Assembly: GCA_030533445.1 (NCBI GenBank)
Contig: CM060066.1
Span: forward strand, 34,976,235-35,040,234
Source: Cyprinodon diabolis
Taxonomy: Eukaryota; Chordata; Actinopteri; Cyprinodontiformes; Cyprinodontidae
Length of the DNA stretch: 64,000 nucleotides
Direction of reading: 5' to 3'
Below are positions 37,001 to 49,195 of this stretch, piece by piece. The notes below the pieces were generated by a model. That model searched no databases. It was given only the letters and a program-made list of their open reading frames with translations, and was not told where the DNA came from. The translations under genes were made by a program, and so were the position numbers. How positions within the stretch are numbered: position 1 is the first letter of the stretch; the number at the start of each line of letters is the position of its first letter.

Positions 37001-39186
37001 TTTTTTTAGATGATTTATTAAATAATTTAAAGAAAGAAAAATCTTTAAACTTGAATGCCATATACTGCGGCAGTTGAAAACCCCATAAGATGCTCAAACA
37101 TGCATAGATTCACGCCAAACTTGGCCGTCTTTTCTATAATCAAAGGATAAATAAATGTTCCAAATTTGGCTAGGATTGCTATAAAACTTTTTGAGATACA
37201 ACAATTTCCTGTTAACACAAACTTTTGAAAAATCAGAGTGACGGACTTTTAAGAAGAGCTATGCTGTGTTTACCATCAAACAAGTAGCGATTAGAGGAAT
37301 ATATTCCAAAAGTCCTAGCTCTTTTGAGAAAACGACTGATTTTTTAGAAATATTTTAACAGAGTGATTCTATTTTCATAAGGGTGCCGTTTGATTCAAAA
37401 TGGCCGACTTCATGAGAGGTTTAGACCATGGGCCCAAGAGACTTTTTTGTAGGTCCTGAGGGGTTACATAAGTGGTCCAAGTTTCAGAACTCTCAGTCAT
37501 AACATGGCACGGGGCTTACCCTTTGTTTCCCTGCCTAATGACCAAGTTTGGCGCTTGGCCACGCCCACATGCTTTGATTTAGAAAAATTCCTTTGATAAC
37601 TTTTGATCCCCAATGTCTCAAGTCATTATACGGTGAATATAAAGTGTGTAACTCAAAAGCTCTAGGAGGAGTTCGCTCAAATAGGTCACAAAGGTAAGAA
37701 AGCAAAGGGATTTCTTTGATTCAAAATGGCCGACTTCCTGTGTGATTTGGACCATGGCCCCAAGAGACTTTTTTGTAGGTCCTGAGGGGTTACATAAGTG
37801 GTCCAAGTTTCAGAACTCTCAGTCATAACATGGCACGGGGCTTACCCTTTGTTTCCCTGCCTAATGACCAAGTTTGACGCCTGGCCACGCCCACATGCTT
37901 TGATGTAGAAAAATTCCTTTGATAACTTTTGATCCCCAATGCCTCAAGTCAAGTTGGAGTTAGTTTGAAGCCTGTGACTCAAAAGCTGTAGGAGGAGTTC
38001 GTTCAAATATAGAGGCTATAAAGTGCAAAATTACGGTGAAAATTTGAACTTCAATCAAAAATGGCCGACTTCCTGTGGGGTTTAGACCATGGGTCCAAGA
38101 GGCTTTTTTGTAGGTCCTGGGGTGTTTAACATGTGTGCCAACTTTCATAATCCTAAGTCATTGCATGGCTTGGGGCTGGTCGTTTTAGTTTTTCTAGGGG
38201 GCGCTGTATAGAAAGTAAGCCACGCCCATCTATTATTGGCCTAGATTCTTGTGTGGGCTTGGACCAAGTTCCATCCTAGTGACTTTGGTGCAGATTGAAG
38301 GATCTATGAGGAGATGAGAGCCAAAAGTATGATCACGGCGAAACACCTGACTTTGCCGGGTCACCATAGCAACACCATTTAACTCAAAATCTTTGTGCTT
38401 TAAACGAAGTTAGACCAACATGTTTTCTATCATCTGACAAAGTTTCAAGGTGCTGGTGTTTAATATGACTGAAAGGGACCCTCCCAAGTGAAAAAAGTGA
38501 CTTTCTTCCCTTAGGGGGCGGGGCTTAGATGATGTCATCATTTGACCATCCAGTATGGTCAAGCACCCAAAGGGGCTCCTTACTGCCAAACTTGGTTTGA
38601 TTTGAACTTTTTTTGTAAAAGTTATTCCACTTTGAAATTCTTCAAAAGTGCCCTAACTTTGGGGCCCCTGGGGACCCCTTAAACATGCTCAAAAACGAAA
38701 ACCTTTGATAACTTTTAATCTCCAATGCCTTAACTGCATAATGACCGAGTTTGAAGCCGATAGCTCATTATCCCTAGGAGGAGTTCGTTAAAGTTCGACA
38801 TGAGCGAAAATGAAAAATGGCCAAAAATCGCACTTTGACCCAAAATGGCTGACTTCCTGTGGGTTTTAGGGCATACCTCCAAGAGACTTTTTTTCATGAT
38901 TTGAGGTGATCTACCTGTGTGCCAAAGTTCAAATCTCTGGGACTTACAGTTTCCCCCAACTCACGTTAGGGGGCGCTGTGGCGTAATTTGGGGGCGGCCA
39001 TTTTGGATTCCATTATAGACCGGCTATTTCACGCGGGGGACAATTTACTGCCACGTTTTCCTGAGTTTTTGAATATGCGAAGTCCCCGTAAAATGCGTTC
39101 GAAATGCCAAAAGAACCGCAATAATAATAATAAGAAACTTTCGAAATACAATAGGCCTTCGCAGCGCTTTGCTGCTCGGGCCTAAT
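34050..39186 (+). repeat. Unit U7 (5137 bp, five monomers, tail type B)
   Basis: Monomers start at 34363, 34871, 35379, 35887 and 36395; terminal monomer at 36903. The first three resemble those of U1, U8 and U13, the last two resemble the U2-type block, so the block looks like a join of two lineages. CTCF-like cores: 38196-38205 and 38968-38977. Pre-AAT sequence is GTTCGAAATGCC with AAGAACCGC, shared with U8 and U9. Ends with a short AAT run and hairpin module 39132-39186. Confidence 0.93.
39132..39186 (+). other. 55-bp terminal hairpin module of U7
   Basis: Same sequence and layout as at 17582-17636, preceded here by only four AAT repeats. This shows the module is retained independently of AAT tract length. 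Confidence 0.75.
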
Positions 39187-42100
39187 TAAAGCCACAAGTG
39201 GCATTGGGCGGCCCTCGCAGCTCGCACCGCCTGGTATGCTGCGACCGCGGGAACCAAGCGACCGCCTCCTTCTTGCTCCTCCCGACCCAGCAAAATGGGT
39301 TCCACGCTTTACCTCTGGGCCTGCTGAGACAACCACAGCTTTGGTCAGGAAGGGTTAAACTAGGGATAAAATCTAATATCTGGGATGAATCTCATCTGTG
39401 AGATAGATGCTGCGGCCATCTCAGGTGGTGGGTCAAAAGTATATGTTCAAAAGATGGAGAAACACCACCGCCAAAATCCACGGTTAGCGGTAATACACCC
39501 TACTCAAAACAAAAAAAATCATTAAAAATCCATAGTTTGCAATAAAATCCCGAAAAAAATCGCAAATGTCAAGGAACACATCTCGCATGTCCTAGATTTT
39601 TTTTAGATGATTTATTAAATAATTTAAAGAAAGAAAAATCTTTAAACGTGAATGCCTTATACTGCGGCAGTTGAAAACCTCATAAGATGCTCAAACATGC
39701 ATAGATTTACGCCAAACTTGGCAGTCTTTTCTATAATCAAAGGATAAATAACTGTTCCAAATTTGGCTAGGATTGCTATAAAACTTTTTGCGATACAACA
39801 ATTTCCTGTTAACACAAACTTTTGAAAAATCAGAGTGACAGACTTCAAAGAAGCGCTTTGCTATTGTAACCAGCTTACAGCAGGCTTTGTAAAGAACGTA
39901 TTTTGAAAGTATTAGCTCATTTGGATAAAAGGCTGATTTTATACAATTTTTTGAAAAGAGGTCTGTGATTTCACAACAGGGTGAAATGTAATTCAAAATG
40001 GCCGACTCTACTCAAAACAAAAAAAATCATAAAAAATCCATATTTTGAAATAAAATCCAGAAAAAAATCGCATATGTCAAGGAACACATCTCGCATGTCC
40101 TAGATTTTTTTTAGATGATTTATTAAATAATTTAAAGAAAGAAAAATCTTTAAACGTGAATGCCTTATACTGCGGCAGTTGAAAACCCCATAAGATGCTC
40201 AAACATGCATAGATTCACGCCAAACTTGGCACTCTTTTCTATAATCAAAGGATAAATAACTGTTCCAAATTTGGCTAGGATTGCTATAAAACTTTTTGCG
40301 ATACAACAATTTCCTGTTAACACAAACTTTTGAAAAATCAGAGTGACAGACTTTAAAGAAGCGCTTTGCTATTGTAACCAGCTTACAGCAGGCTTTGTAA
40401 AGAACGTATTTTGAAAGTATTAGCTCATTTGGATAAAAGGCTGATTTTATACAATTTTTTGAAAAGAGGTCAGTGATTTCACAACAGGGTGAAATGTAAT
40501 TCAAAATGGCCGACTCTACTCAAAACAAAAAAAATCATTAAAAATCCATAGTTTGCAATAAAATCCAGAAAAAAATCACAAATGTCAAGGAACACATCTT
40601 ACATGTCCTAGATTTTTTTTAGATGATTTATTAAATAATTTAAAGAAAGAAAAATCTTTAAACGTGAATGCCTTATACTGCGGCAGTTGAAAACCTCATA
40701 AGATGCTCAAACATACATAGATTTACGCCAAACTTGGCAGTCTTTTCTATAATCAAAGGATAAATAAATGTTCCAAATTTGGCTAGGATTGCTATAAAAC
40801 TTTTTGCGATACAATAATTTCCTGTTAACACAAACTTTTGAAAAATCAGAGTGACAGACTTTAAAGAAGCGCTTTGCTATTGTAACCAGCTTACAGCAGG
40901 CTTTGTAAAGAACGTATTTTGAAAGTATTAGCTCATTTGGATAAAAGGCTGATTTTATACAATTTTTTGAAAAGAGGTCAGTGATTTCACAACAGGGTGA
41001 AATGTAATTCAAAATGGCCGACTCTACTCAAAACAAAAAAAATCATTAAAAATCCATAGTTTGCAATAAAATCCCGAAAAAAATCACAAATGCCAAGGAA
41101 CACATCTTGCATGTCCTAGATTTTTTTTAGATGATTTATTAAATAATTTAAAGAAAGAAAAATCTTTAAACTTGAATGCCATATACTGCAGCAGTTGAAA
41201 ACCCCATAAGATGCTCAAACATGCATAGATTCACGCCAAACTTGCCAGTCTTTTCTATAATCAGAGGATAAATAACTGTTCCAAATTTGGCTAGGATTGC
41301 TATAAAACTTTTTGATATACAACAATTTCCTGTTAACACAAACTTTTGAAAAATCAGAGTGACAGACTTTTAAGAAGAGCTATGCTGTTTTTACCATCAA
41401 ACAAGTAGTGATTAGAGGAATATATTTCAAAAGTCTTAGCTCTTTTGGGAAAACGACTGATTTTTTAGAAATATTTTAACATAGTGATTCTATTTTCATA
41501 AGGGTGCCGTTTGATTCAAAATGGCTGACTTCATGAGAGGTTTAGACCATGGCTCCAATGAAACTTTTTGTAGGCGGAGAGCTCATACAGATGTGTGCCA
41601 AGTTTCATTATCCTAAGAACGAGCATGGCTAGGGGCTGAATTATTTCCTGGCATTATCTGTCCACTTGACCAACTATTAGGCGAGAACGCAAACTTTTGA
41701 AAAATCAGAGTGACGGACTTTAAAGAAGCGCTTTGCTATTGTAACCAGCTTACAGCAGGCTTTGTAAAGAACGTATTTTGAAAGTTTTAGCTCATTTGGA
41801 TAAAAGGCTGATTTTATACAATTTTTTGAAAAGAGGTCCGTGATTTTACAACAGGGTAAAATGTAATTCAAAATGGCCGACTCTACTCAAAACAAAAAAA
41901 ATCATTAAAAATCCATAGTTTGCAATAAAATCCCGAAAAAAATCACAAATGTCAAGGAACACATCTTGCATGTCCTAGATTTTTTTTAGATGATTTATTA
42001 AATAATTTAAAGAAAGAAAAATCTTTAAACTTGAATGCCATATACTGCGGCAGTTGAAAACCCCATAAGATGCTCAAACATGCATAGATTCACGCCAAAC

Positions 42101-45100
42101 TTGGCAGTCTTTTCTATAATCAAAGGATAAATAACTGCACCAAATTTGGCTAGGATTGCTATAAAACTTTTTGCGATATAACAATTTCCTGTTAACACAA
42201 ACTTTTGAAAAATAGGAGTGACAGACTTTAAAAAAGCGCTTTGCTATTGTAACCAGCTTACAGCAGGCTTTGGAAAGAACGTATTTTGAAAGTATTAGCT
42301 CATTTGGATAAAAGACTGATTTTATACAATTTTTTGAAAAGAGGTCCGTGATTTCACAACAGGGTGAAATGTAATTCAAAATGGCCGACTCTACTCAAAA
42401 CAAAAAAAATCATAAAAAATCCATATTTTGAAATAAAATCCAGAAAAAAATCGCAAATGTCAAGGAACACATCTCGCATGTCCTAGATTTTTTTTAGATG
42501 ATTTATTAAATAATTTAAAGAAAGAAAAATCTTTAAACGTGAATGCCTTATACTGCGGCAGTTGAAAACCCCATAAGATGCTCAAACATGCATAGATTCA
42601 CGCCAAACTTGGCAGTCTTTTCTATAATCAAAGGATAAATAAATGTTCCAAATTTGGCTAGGATTGCTATAAAACTTTTTGAGATACAACAATTTCCTGT
42701 TAACACAAACCTTTGAGAAATCAGAGTGACAGACTTTAAAGAAGCGCTTTCCTATTGTAACCAGCTTACAGCAGGCTTTGTAAAGAACGTATTTTGAAAG
42801 TTTTAGCTCATTTGGATAAAAGGCTGATTTTATACAATTTTTTGAAAAGAGGTCCGTGATTTTACAACAGGGTGAAATGTAATTCAAAATGGCCGACTCT
42901 ACTCAAAACAAAAAAAAATCATAAAAAATCCATATTTTGAAATAAAATCCAGAAAAAAATCGCAAATGTCAAGGAACACATCTCGCATGTCCTAGATTTT
43001 TTTTAGATGATTTATTAAATAATTTAAAGAAAGAAAAATCTTTAAACGTGAATGCCTTATACTGCGGCAGTTGAAAACCCCATAAGATGCTCAAACATGC
43101 ATAGATTCACGCCAAACTTGGCAGTCTTTTCTATAATCAAAGGATAAATAAATGTTCCAAATTTGGCTAGGATTGCTATAAAACTTTTTGAGATACAACA
43201 ATTTCCTGTTAACACAAACCTTTGAGAAATCAGAGTGACGGACTTTAAAGAAGCGCTTTCCTATTGTAACCAGCTTACAGCAGGCTTTGTAAAGAACGTA
43301 TTTTGAAAGTTTTAGCTCATTTGGATAAAAGGCTGATTTTATACAATTTTTTGAAAAGAGGTCCGTGATTTTACAACAGGGTAAAATGTAATTCAAAATG
43401 GCCGACTCTACTCAAAACAAAAAAAATCATTAAAAATCCATAGTTTGCAATAAAATCACGAAAAAAATCACAAATGTCAAGGAACACATCTTGCATGTCC
43501 TAGATTTTTTTTAGATGATTTATTAAATAATTTAAAGAAAGAAAAATCTTTAAACTTGAATGCCATATACTGCGGCAGTTGAAAACCCCATAAGATGCTC
43601 AAACATGCATAGATTCACGCCAAACTTGGCCGTCTTTTCTATAATCAAAGGATAAATAAATGTACCAAATTTGGCTAGGATTGCTATAAAACTTTTTGAG
43701 AGACAACAATTTCCTGTTAACACAAACTTTTGAAAAATCAGAGTGACGGACTTTTAAGAAGAGCTATGCTGTGTTTACCATCAAACAAGTAGCGATTAGA
43801 GGAATATATTCCAAAAGTCCTAGCTCTTTTGAGAAAATGACTGATTTTTTAGAAATATTTTAACAGAGTGATTCTATTTTCATAAGGGTGCCGTTTGATT
43901 CAAAATGGCCGACTTCATGAGAGGTTTAGACCATGGGCCCAAGAGACTTTTTTGTAGGTCCTGAGGGGTTACATAAGTGGTCCAAGTTTCAGAACTCTCA
44001 GTCATAACATGGCACGGGGCTTACCCTTTGTTTCCCTGCCTAATGACCAAGTTTGGCGCTTGGCCACGCCCACATGCTTTGATTTAGAAAAATTCCTTTG
44101 ATAACTTTTGATCCCCAATGTCTCAAGTCATTATACGGTGAATATAAAGTGTGTAACTCAAAAGCTCTAGGAGGAGTTCGCTCAAATAGGTCACAAAGGT
44201 AAGAAAGCAAAGGGATTTCTTTGATTCAAAATGGCCGACTTCCTGTGTGATTTGGACCATGGCCCCAAGAGACTTTTTTGTAGGTCCTGAGGGGTTACAT
44301 AAGTGGTCCAAGTTTCAGAACTCTCAGTCATAACATGGCACGGGGCTTACCCTTTGTTTCCCTGCCTAATGACCAAGTTTGACGCCTGGCCACGCCCACA
44401 TGCTTTGATGTAGAAAAATTCCTTTGATAACTTTTGATCCCCAATGTCTCAAGTCAAGTTGGAGTTAGTTTGAAGCCTGTGACTCAAAAGCTGTAGGAGG
44501 AGTTCGTTCAAATATAGAGGCTATAAAGTGCAAAATTACGGTGAAAATTTGAACTTCAATCAAAAATGGCCGACTTCCTGTGGGGTTTAGACCATGGGTC
44601 CAAGAGGCTTTTTTGTAGGTCCTGGGGTGTTTAACATGTGTGCCAACTTTCATAATCCTAAGTCATTGCATGGCTTGGGGCTGGTCGTTTTAGTTTTTCT
44701 AGGGGGCGCTGTATAGAAAGTAAGCCACGCCCATCGATTATTGGCCTAGATTCTTGTGTGGGCTTGGACCAAGTTCCATCCTAGTGACTTTGGTGCAGAT
44801 TGAAGGATCTATGAGGAGATGAGAGCCAAAAGTATGATCACGGCGAAACACCTGACTTTGCCGGGTCACCATAGCAACACCATTTAACTCAAAATCTTTG
44901 TGCTTTAAACGAAGTTAGACCAACATGTTTTCTATCATCTGACAAAGTTTCAAGGTGCTGGTGTTTAATATGACTGAAAGGGACCCTCCCAAGTGAAAAA
45001 AGTGACTTTCTTCCCTTAGGGGGCGGGGCTTAGATGATGTCATCATTTGACCATCCAGTATGGTCAAGCACCCAAAGGGGCTCCTTACTGCCAAACTTGG

Positions 45101-45636
45101 TTTGATTTGAACTTTTTTTGTAAAAGTTATTCCACTTTGAAATTCTTCAAAAGTGCCCTAACTTTGGGGCCCCTGGGGACCCCTTAAACATGCTCAAAAA
45201 CGAAAACCTTTGATAACTTTTAATCTCCAATGCCTTAACTGCATAATGACCGAGTTTGAAGCCGATAGCTCATTATCCCTAGGAGGAGTTCGTTAAAGTT
45301 CGACATGAGCGAAAATGAAAAATGGCCAAAAATCACACTTTGACCCAAAATGGCTGACTTCCTGTGGGTTTTAGGGCATACCTCCAAGAGACTTTTTTTC
45401 ATGATTTGAGGAGATCTACCTGTGTGCCAAAGTTCAAATCTCTGGGACTTACAGTTTCCCCCAACTCATGTTAGGGGGCGCTGTGGCGTAATTTGGGGGC
45501 GGCCATTTTGGATTCCATTATAGACCGGCTATTTCACGCGGGGGACAATTTACTGCCACGTTTTCCTGAGTTTTTGAATATGCGAAGTCCCCGTAAAATG
45601 CGTTCGAAATGCCAAAAGAACCGCAATAATAATAAT
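39187..45636 (+). repeat. Unit U8 (6450 bp, hybrid unit with two monomer blocks)
   Basis: First block: monomers at 39500, 40008 and 40516, then a terminal monomer at 41024 and the start of tail A. At the orphan half-monomer (41689-41882) the sequence does not continue into tail A but into CTACTCAAAAC and three further monomers (41883, 42391, 42899), a second terminal monomer (43408) and tail B. CTCF-like cores: 44701-44710 and 45473-45482. It is explained by recombination between a tail-A half-monomer and a normal monomer of another unit. Confidence 0.93.
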
Positions 45637-48600
45637 TAAAGCCACAAGTGGCATTGGGCGGCCCTCGCAGCTCGCACCGCCTGGTATGCTGCGACCGCGG
45701 GAACCAAGCGACCGCCTCCTTCTTGCTCCTCCCGACCCAGCAAAATGGGTTCCACGCTTTACCTCTGGGCCTGCTGAGACAACCACAGCTTTGGTCAGGA
45801 AGGGTTAAACTAGGGATAAAATATAATATCTGGGATGAATCTCATCTGTGAGATAGATGCTGCGGCCATCTCAGGTGGTGGGTCAAAAGTATATGTTCAA
45901 AAGATGGAGAAACACCACCGCCAAAATCCACGGTTAGCGGTAATACACCCTACTCAAAACAAAAAAAAATCATTAAAAATCCATAGTTTGCAATAAAATC
46001 CCGAAAAAAATCGCAAATGTCAAGGAACACATCTCGCATGTCCTAGATTTTTTTTAGATGATTTATTAAATAATTTAAAGAAAGAAAAATCTTTAAACGT
46101 GAATGCCTTATACTGCGGCAGTTGAAAACCTCATAAGATGCTCAAACATGCATAGATTTACGCCAAACTTGGCAGTCTTTTCTATAATCAAAGGATAAAT
46201 AACTGTTCCAAATTTGGCTAGGATTGCTATAAAACTTTTTGCGATATAACAATTTCCTGTTAACACAAACTTTTGAAAAATAGGAGTGACAGACTTTAAA
46301 AAAGCGCTTTGCTATTGTAACCAGCTTACAGCAGGCTTTGGATAGAACGTATTTTGAAAGTATTAGCTCATTTGGATAAAAGACTGATTTTATACAATTT
46401 TTTGAAAAGAGGTCCGTGATTTCACAACAGGGTGAAATGTAATTCAAAATGGCCGACTCTACTCAAAACAAAAAAAATCATAAAAAATCCATATTTTGAA
46501 ATAAAATCCAGAAAAAAATTGCAAATGTCAAGGAACACATCTCGCATGTCCTAGATTTTTTTTAGATGATTTATTAAATAATTTAAAGAAAGAAAAATCT
46601 TTAAACGTGAATGCCTTATAGTGCGGCAGTTGAAAACCCCATAAGATGCTCAAACATGCATAGATTCACGCCAAACTTGGCAGTCTTTTCTATAATCAAA
46701 GGATAAATAAATGTTCCAAATTTGGCTAGGATTGCTATAAAACTTTTTGAGATACAACAATTTCCTGTTAACACAAACCTTTGAGAAATCAGAGTGACGG
46801 ACTTTAAAGAAGCGCTTTCCTATTGTAACCAGCTTACAGCAGGCTTTGTAAAGAACGTATTTTGAAAGTTTTAGCTCATTTGGATAAAAGGCTGATTTTA
46901 TACAATTTTTTGAAAAGAGGTCCGTGATTTTACAACAGGGTAAAATGTAATTCAAAATGGCCGACTCTACTCAAAACAAAAAAAATCATTAAAAATCCAT
47001 AGTTTGCAATAAAATCACGAAAAAAATCACAAATGTCAAGGAACACATCTTGCATGTCCTAGATTTTTTTTAGATGATTTATTAAATAATTTAAAGAAAG
47101 AAAAATCTTTAAACTTGAATGCCATATACTGCGGCAGTTGAAAACCCCATAAGATGCTCAAACATGCATAGATTCACGCCAAACTTGGCCGTCTTTTCTA
47201 TAATCAAAGGATAAATAAATGTACCAAATTTGGCTAGGATTGCTATAAAACTTTTTGAGAGACAACAATTTCCTGTTAACACAAACTTTTGAAAAATCAG
47301 AGTGACGGACTTTTAAGAAGAGCTATGCTGTGTTTACCATCAAACAAGTAGCGATTAGAGGAATATATTCCAAAAGTCCTAGCTCTTTTGAGAAAATGAC
47401 TGATTTTTTAGAAATATTTTAACAGAGTGATTCTATTTTCATAAGGGTGCCGTTTGATTCAAAATGGCCGACTTCATGAGAGGTTTAGACCATGGGCCCA
47501 AGAGACTTTTTTGTAGGTCCTGAGGGGTTACATAAGTGGTCCAAGTTTCAGAACTCTCAGTCATAACATGGCACGGGGCTTACCCTTTGTTTCCCTGCCT
47601 AATGACCAAGTTTGGCGCTTGGCCACGCCCACATGCTTTGATTTAGAAAAATTCCTTTGATAACTTTTGATCCCCAATGTCTCAAGTCATTATACGGTGA
47701 ATATAAAGTGTGTAACTCAAAAGCTCTAGGAGGAGTTCGCTCAAATAGGTCACAAAGGTAAGAAAGCAAAGGGATTTCTTTGATTCAAAATGGCCGACTT
47801 CCTGTGTGATTTGGACCATGGCCCCAAGAGACTTTTTTGTAGGTCCTGAGGGGTTACATAAGTGGTCCAAGTTTCAGAACTCTCAGTCATAACATGGCAC
47901 GGGGCTTACCCTTTGTTTCCCTGCCTAATGACCAAGTTTGACGCCTGGCCACGCCCACATGCTTTGATGTAGAAAAATTCCTTTGATAACTTTTGATCCC
48001 CAATGTCTCAAGTCAAGTTGGAGTTAGTTTGAAGCCTGTGACTCAAAAGCTGTAGGAGGAGTTCGTTCAAATATAGAGGCTATAAAGTGCAAAATTACGG
48101 TGAAAATTTGAACTTCAATCAAAAATGGCCGACTTCCTGTGGGGTTTAGACCATGGGTCCAAGAGGCTTTTTTGTAGGTCCTGGGGTGTTTAACATGTGT
48201 GCCAACTTTCATAATCCTAAGTCATTGCATGGCTTGGGGCTGGTCGTTTTAGTTTTTCTAGGGGGCGCTGTATAGAAAGTAAGCCACGCCCATCGATTAT
48301 TGGCCTAGATTCTTGTGTGGGCTTGGACCAAGTTCCATCCTAGTGACTTTGGTGCAGATTGAAGGATCTATGAGGAGATGAGAGCCAAAAGTATGATCAC
48401 GGCGAAACACCTGACTTTGCCGGGTCACCATAGCAACACCATTTAACTCAAAATCTTTGTGCTTTAAACGAAGTTAGACCAACATGTTTTCTATCATCTG
48501 ACAAAGTTTCAAGGTGCTGGTGTTTAATATGACTGAAAGGGACCCTCCCAAGTGAAAAAAGTGACTTTCTTCCCTTAGGGGGCGGGGCTTAGATGATGTC

Positions 48601-49195
48601 ATCATTTGACCATCCAGTATGGTCAAGCACCCAAAGGGGCTCCTTACTGCCAAACTTGGTTTGATTTGAACTTTTTTTGTAAAAGTTATTCCACTTTGAA
48701 ATTCTTCAAAAGTGCCCTAACTTTGGGGCCCCTGGGGACCCCTTAAACATGCTCAAAAACGAAAACCTTTGATAACTTTTAATCTCCAATGCCTTAACTG
48801 CATAATGACCGAGTTTGAAGCCGATAGCTCATTATCCCTAGGAGGAGTTCGTTAAAGTTCGACATGAGCGAAAATGAAAAATGGCCAAAAATCACACTTT
48901 GACCCAAAATGGCTGACTTCCTGTGGGTTTTAGGGCATACCTCCAAGAGACTTTTTTTCATGATTTGAGGAGATCTACCTGTGTGCCAAAGTTCAAATCT
49001 CTGGGACTTACAGTTTCCCCCAACTCACGTTAGGGGGCGCTGTGGCGTAATTTGGGGGCGGCCATTTTGGATTCCATTATAGACCGGCTATTTCACGCGG
49101 GGGACAATTTACTGCCACGTTTTCCTGAGTTTTTGAATATGCGAAGTCCCCGTAAAATGCGTTCGAAATGCCAAAAGAACCGCAATAATAATAAT
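45637..49195 (+). repeat. Unit U9 (3559 bp, tail type B)
   Basis: Two monomers (45950, 46459), terminal monomer at 46967, tail B. CTCF-like cores: 48260-48269 and 49032-49041. It shares private variants with the 3' part of U8 (GTACCAAATT, GAGAGACAAC, AATCACACTTTG) and with the 5' part of U10 (TTGGATAGAACG, AAAAAATTGCAAATG), each at a spacing of exactly 3559 bp where measured. No hairpin module at its end. Confidence 0.93.
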
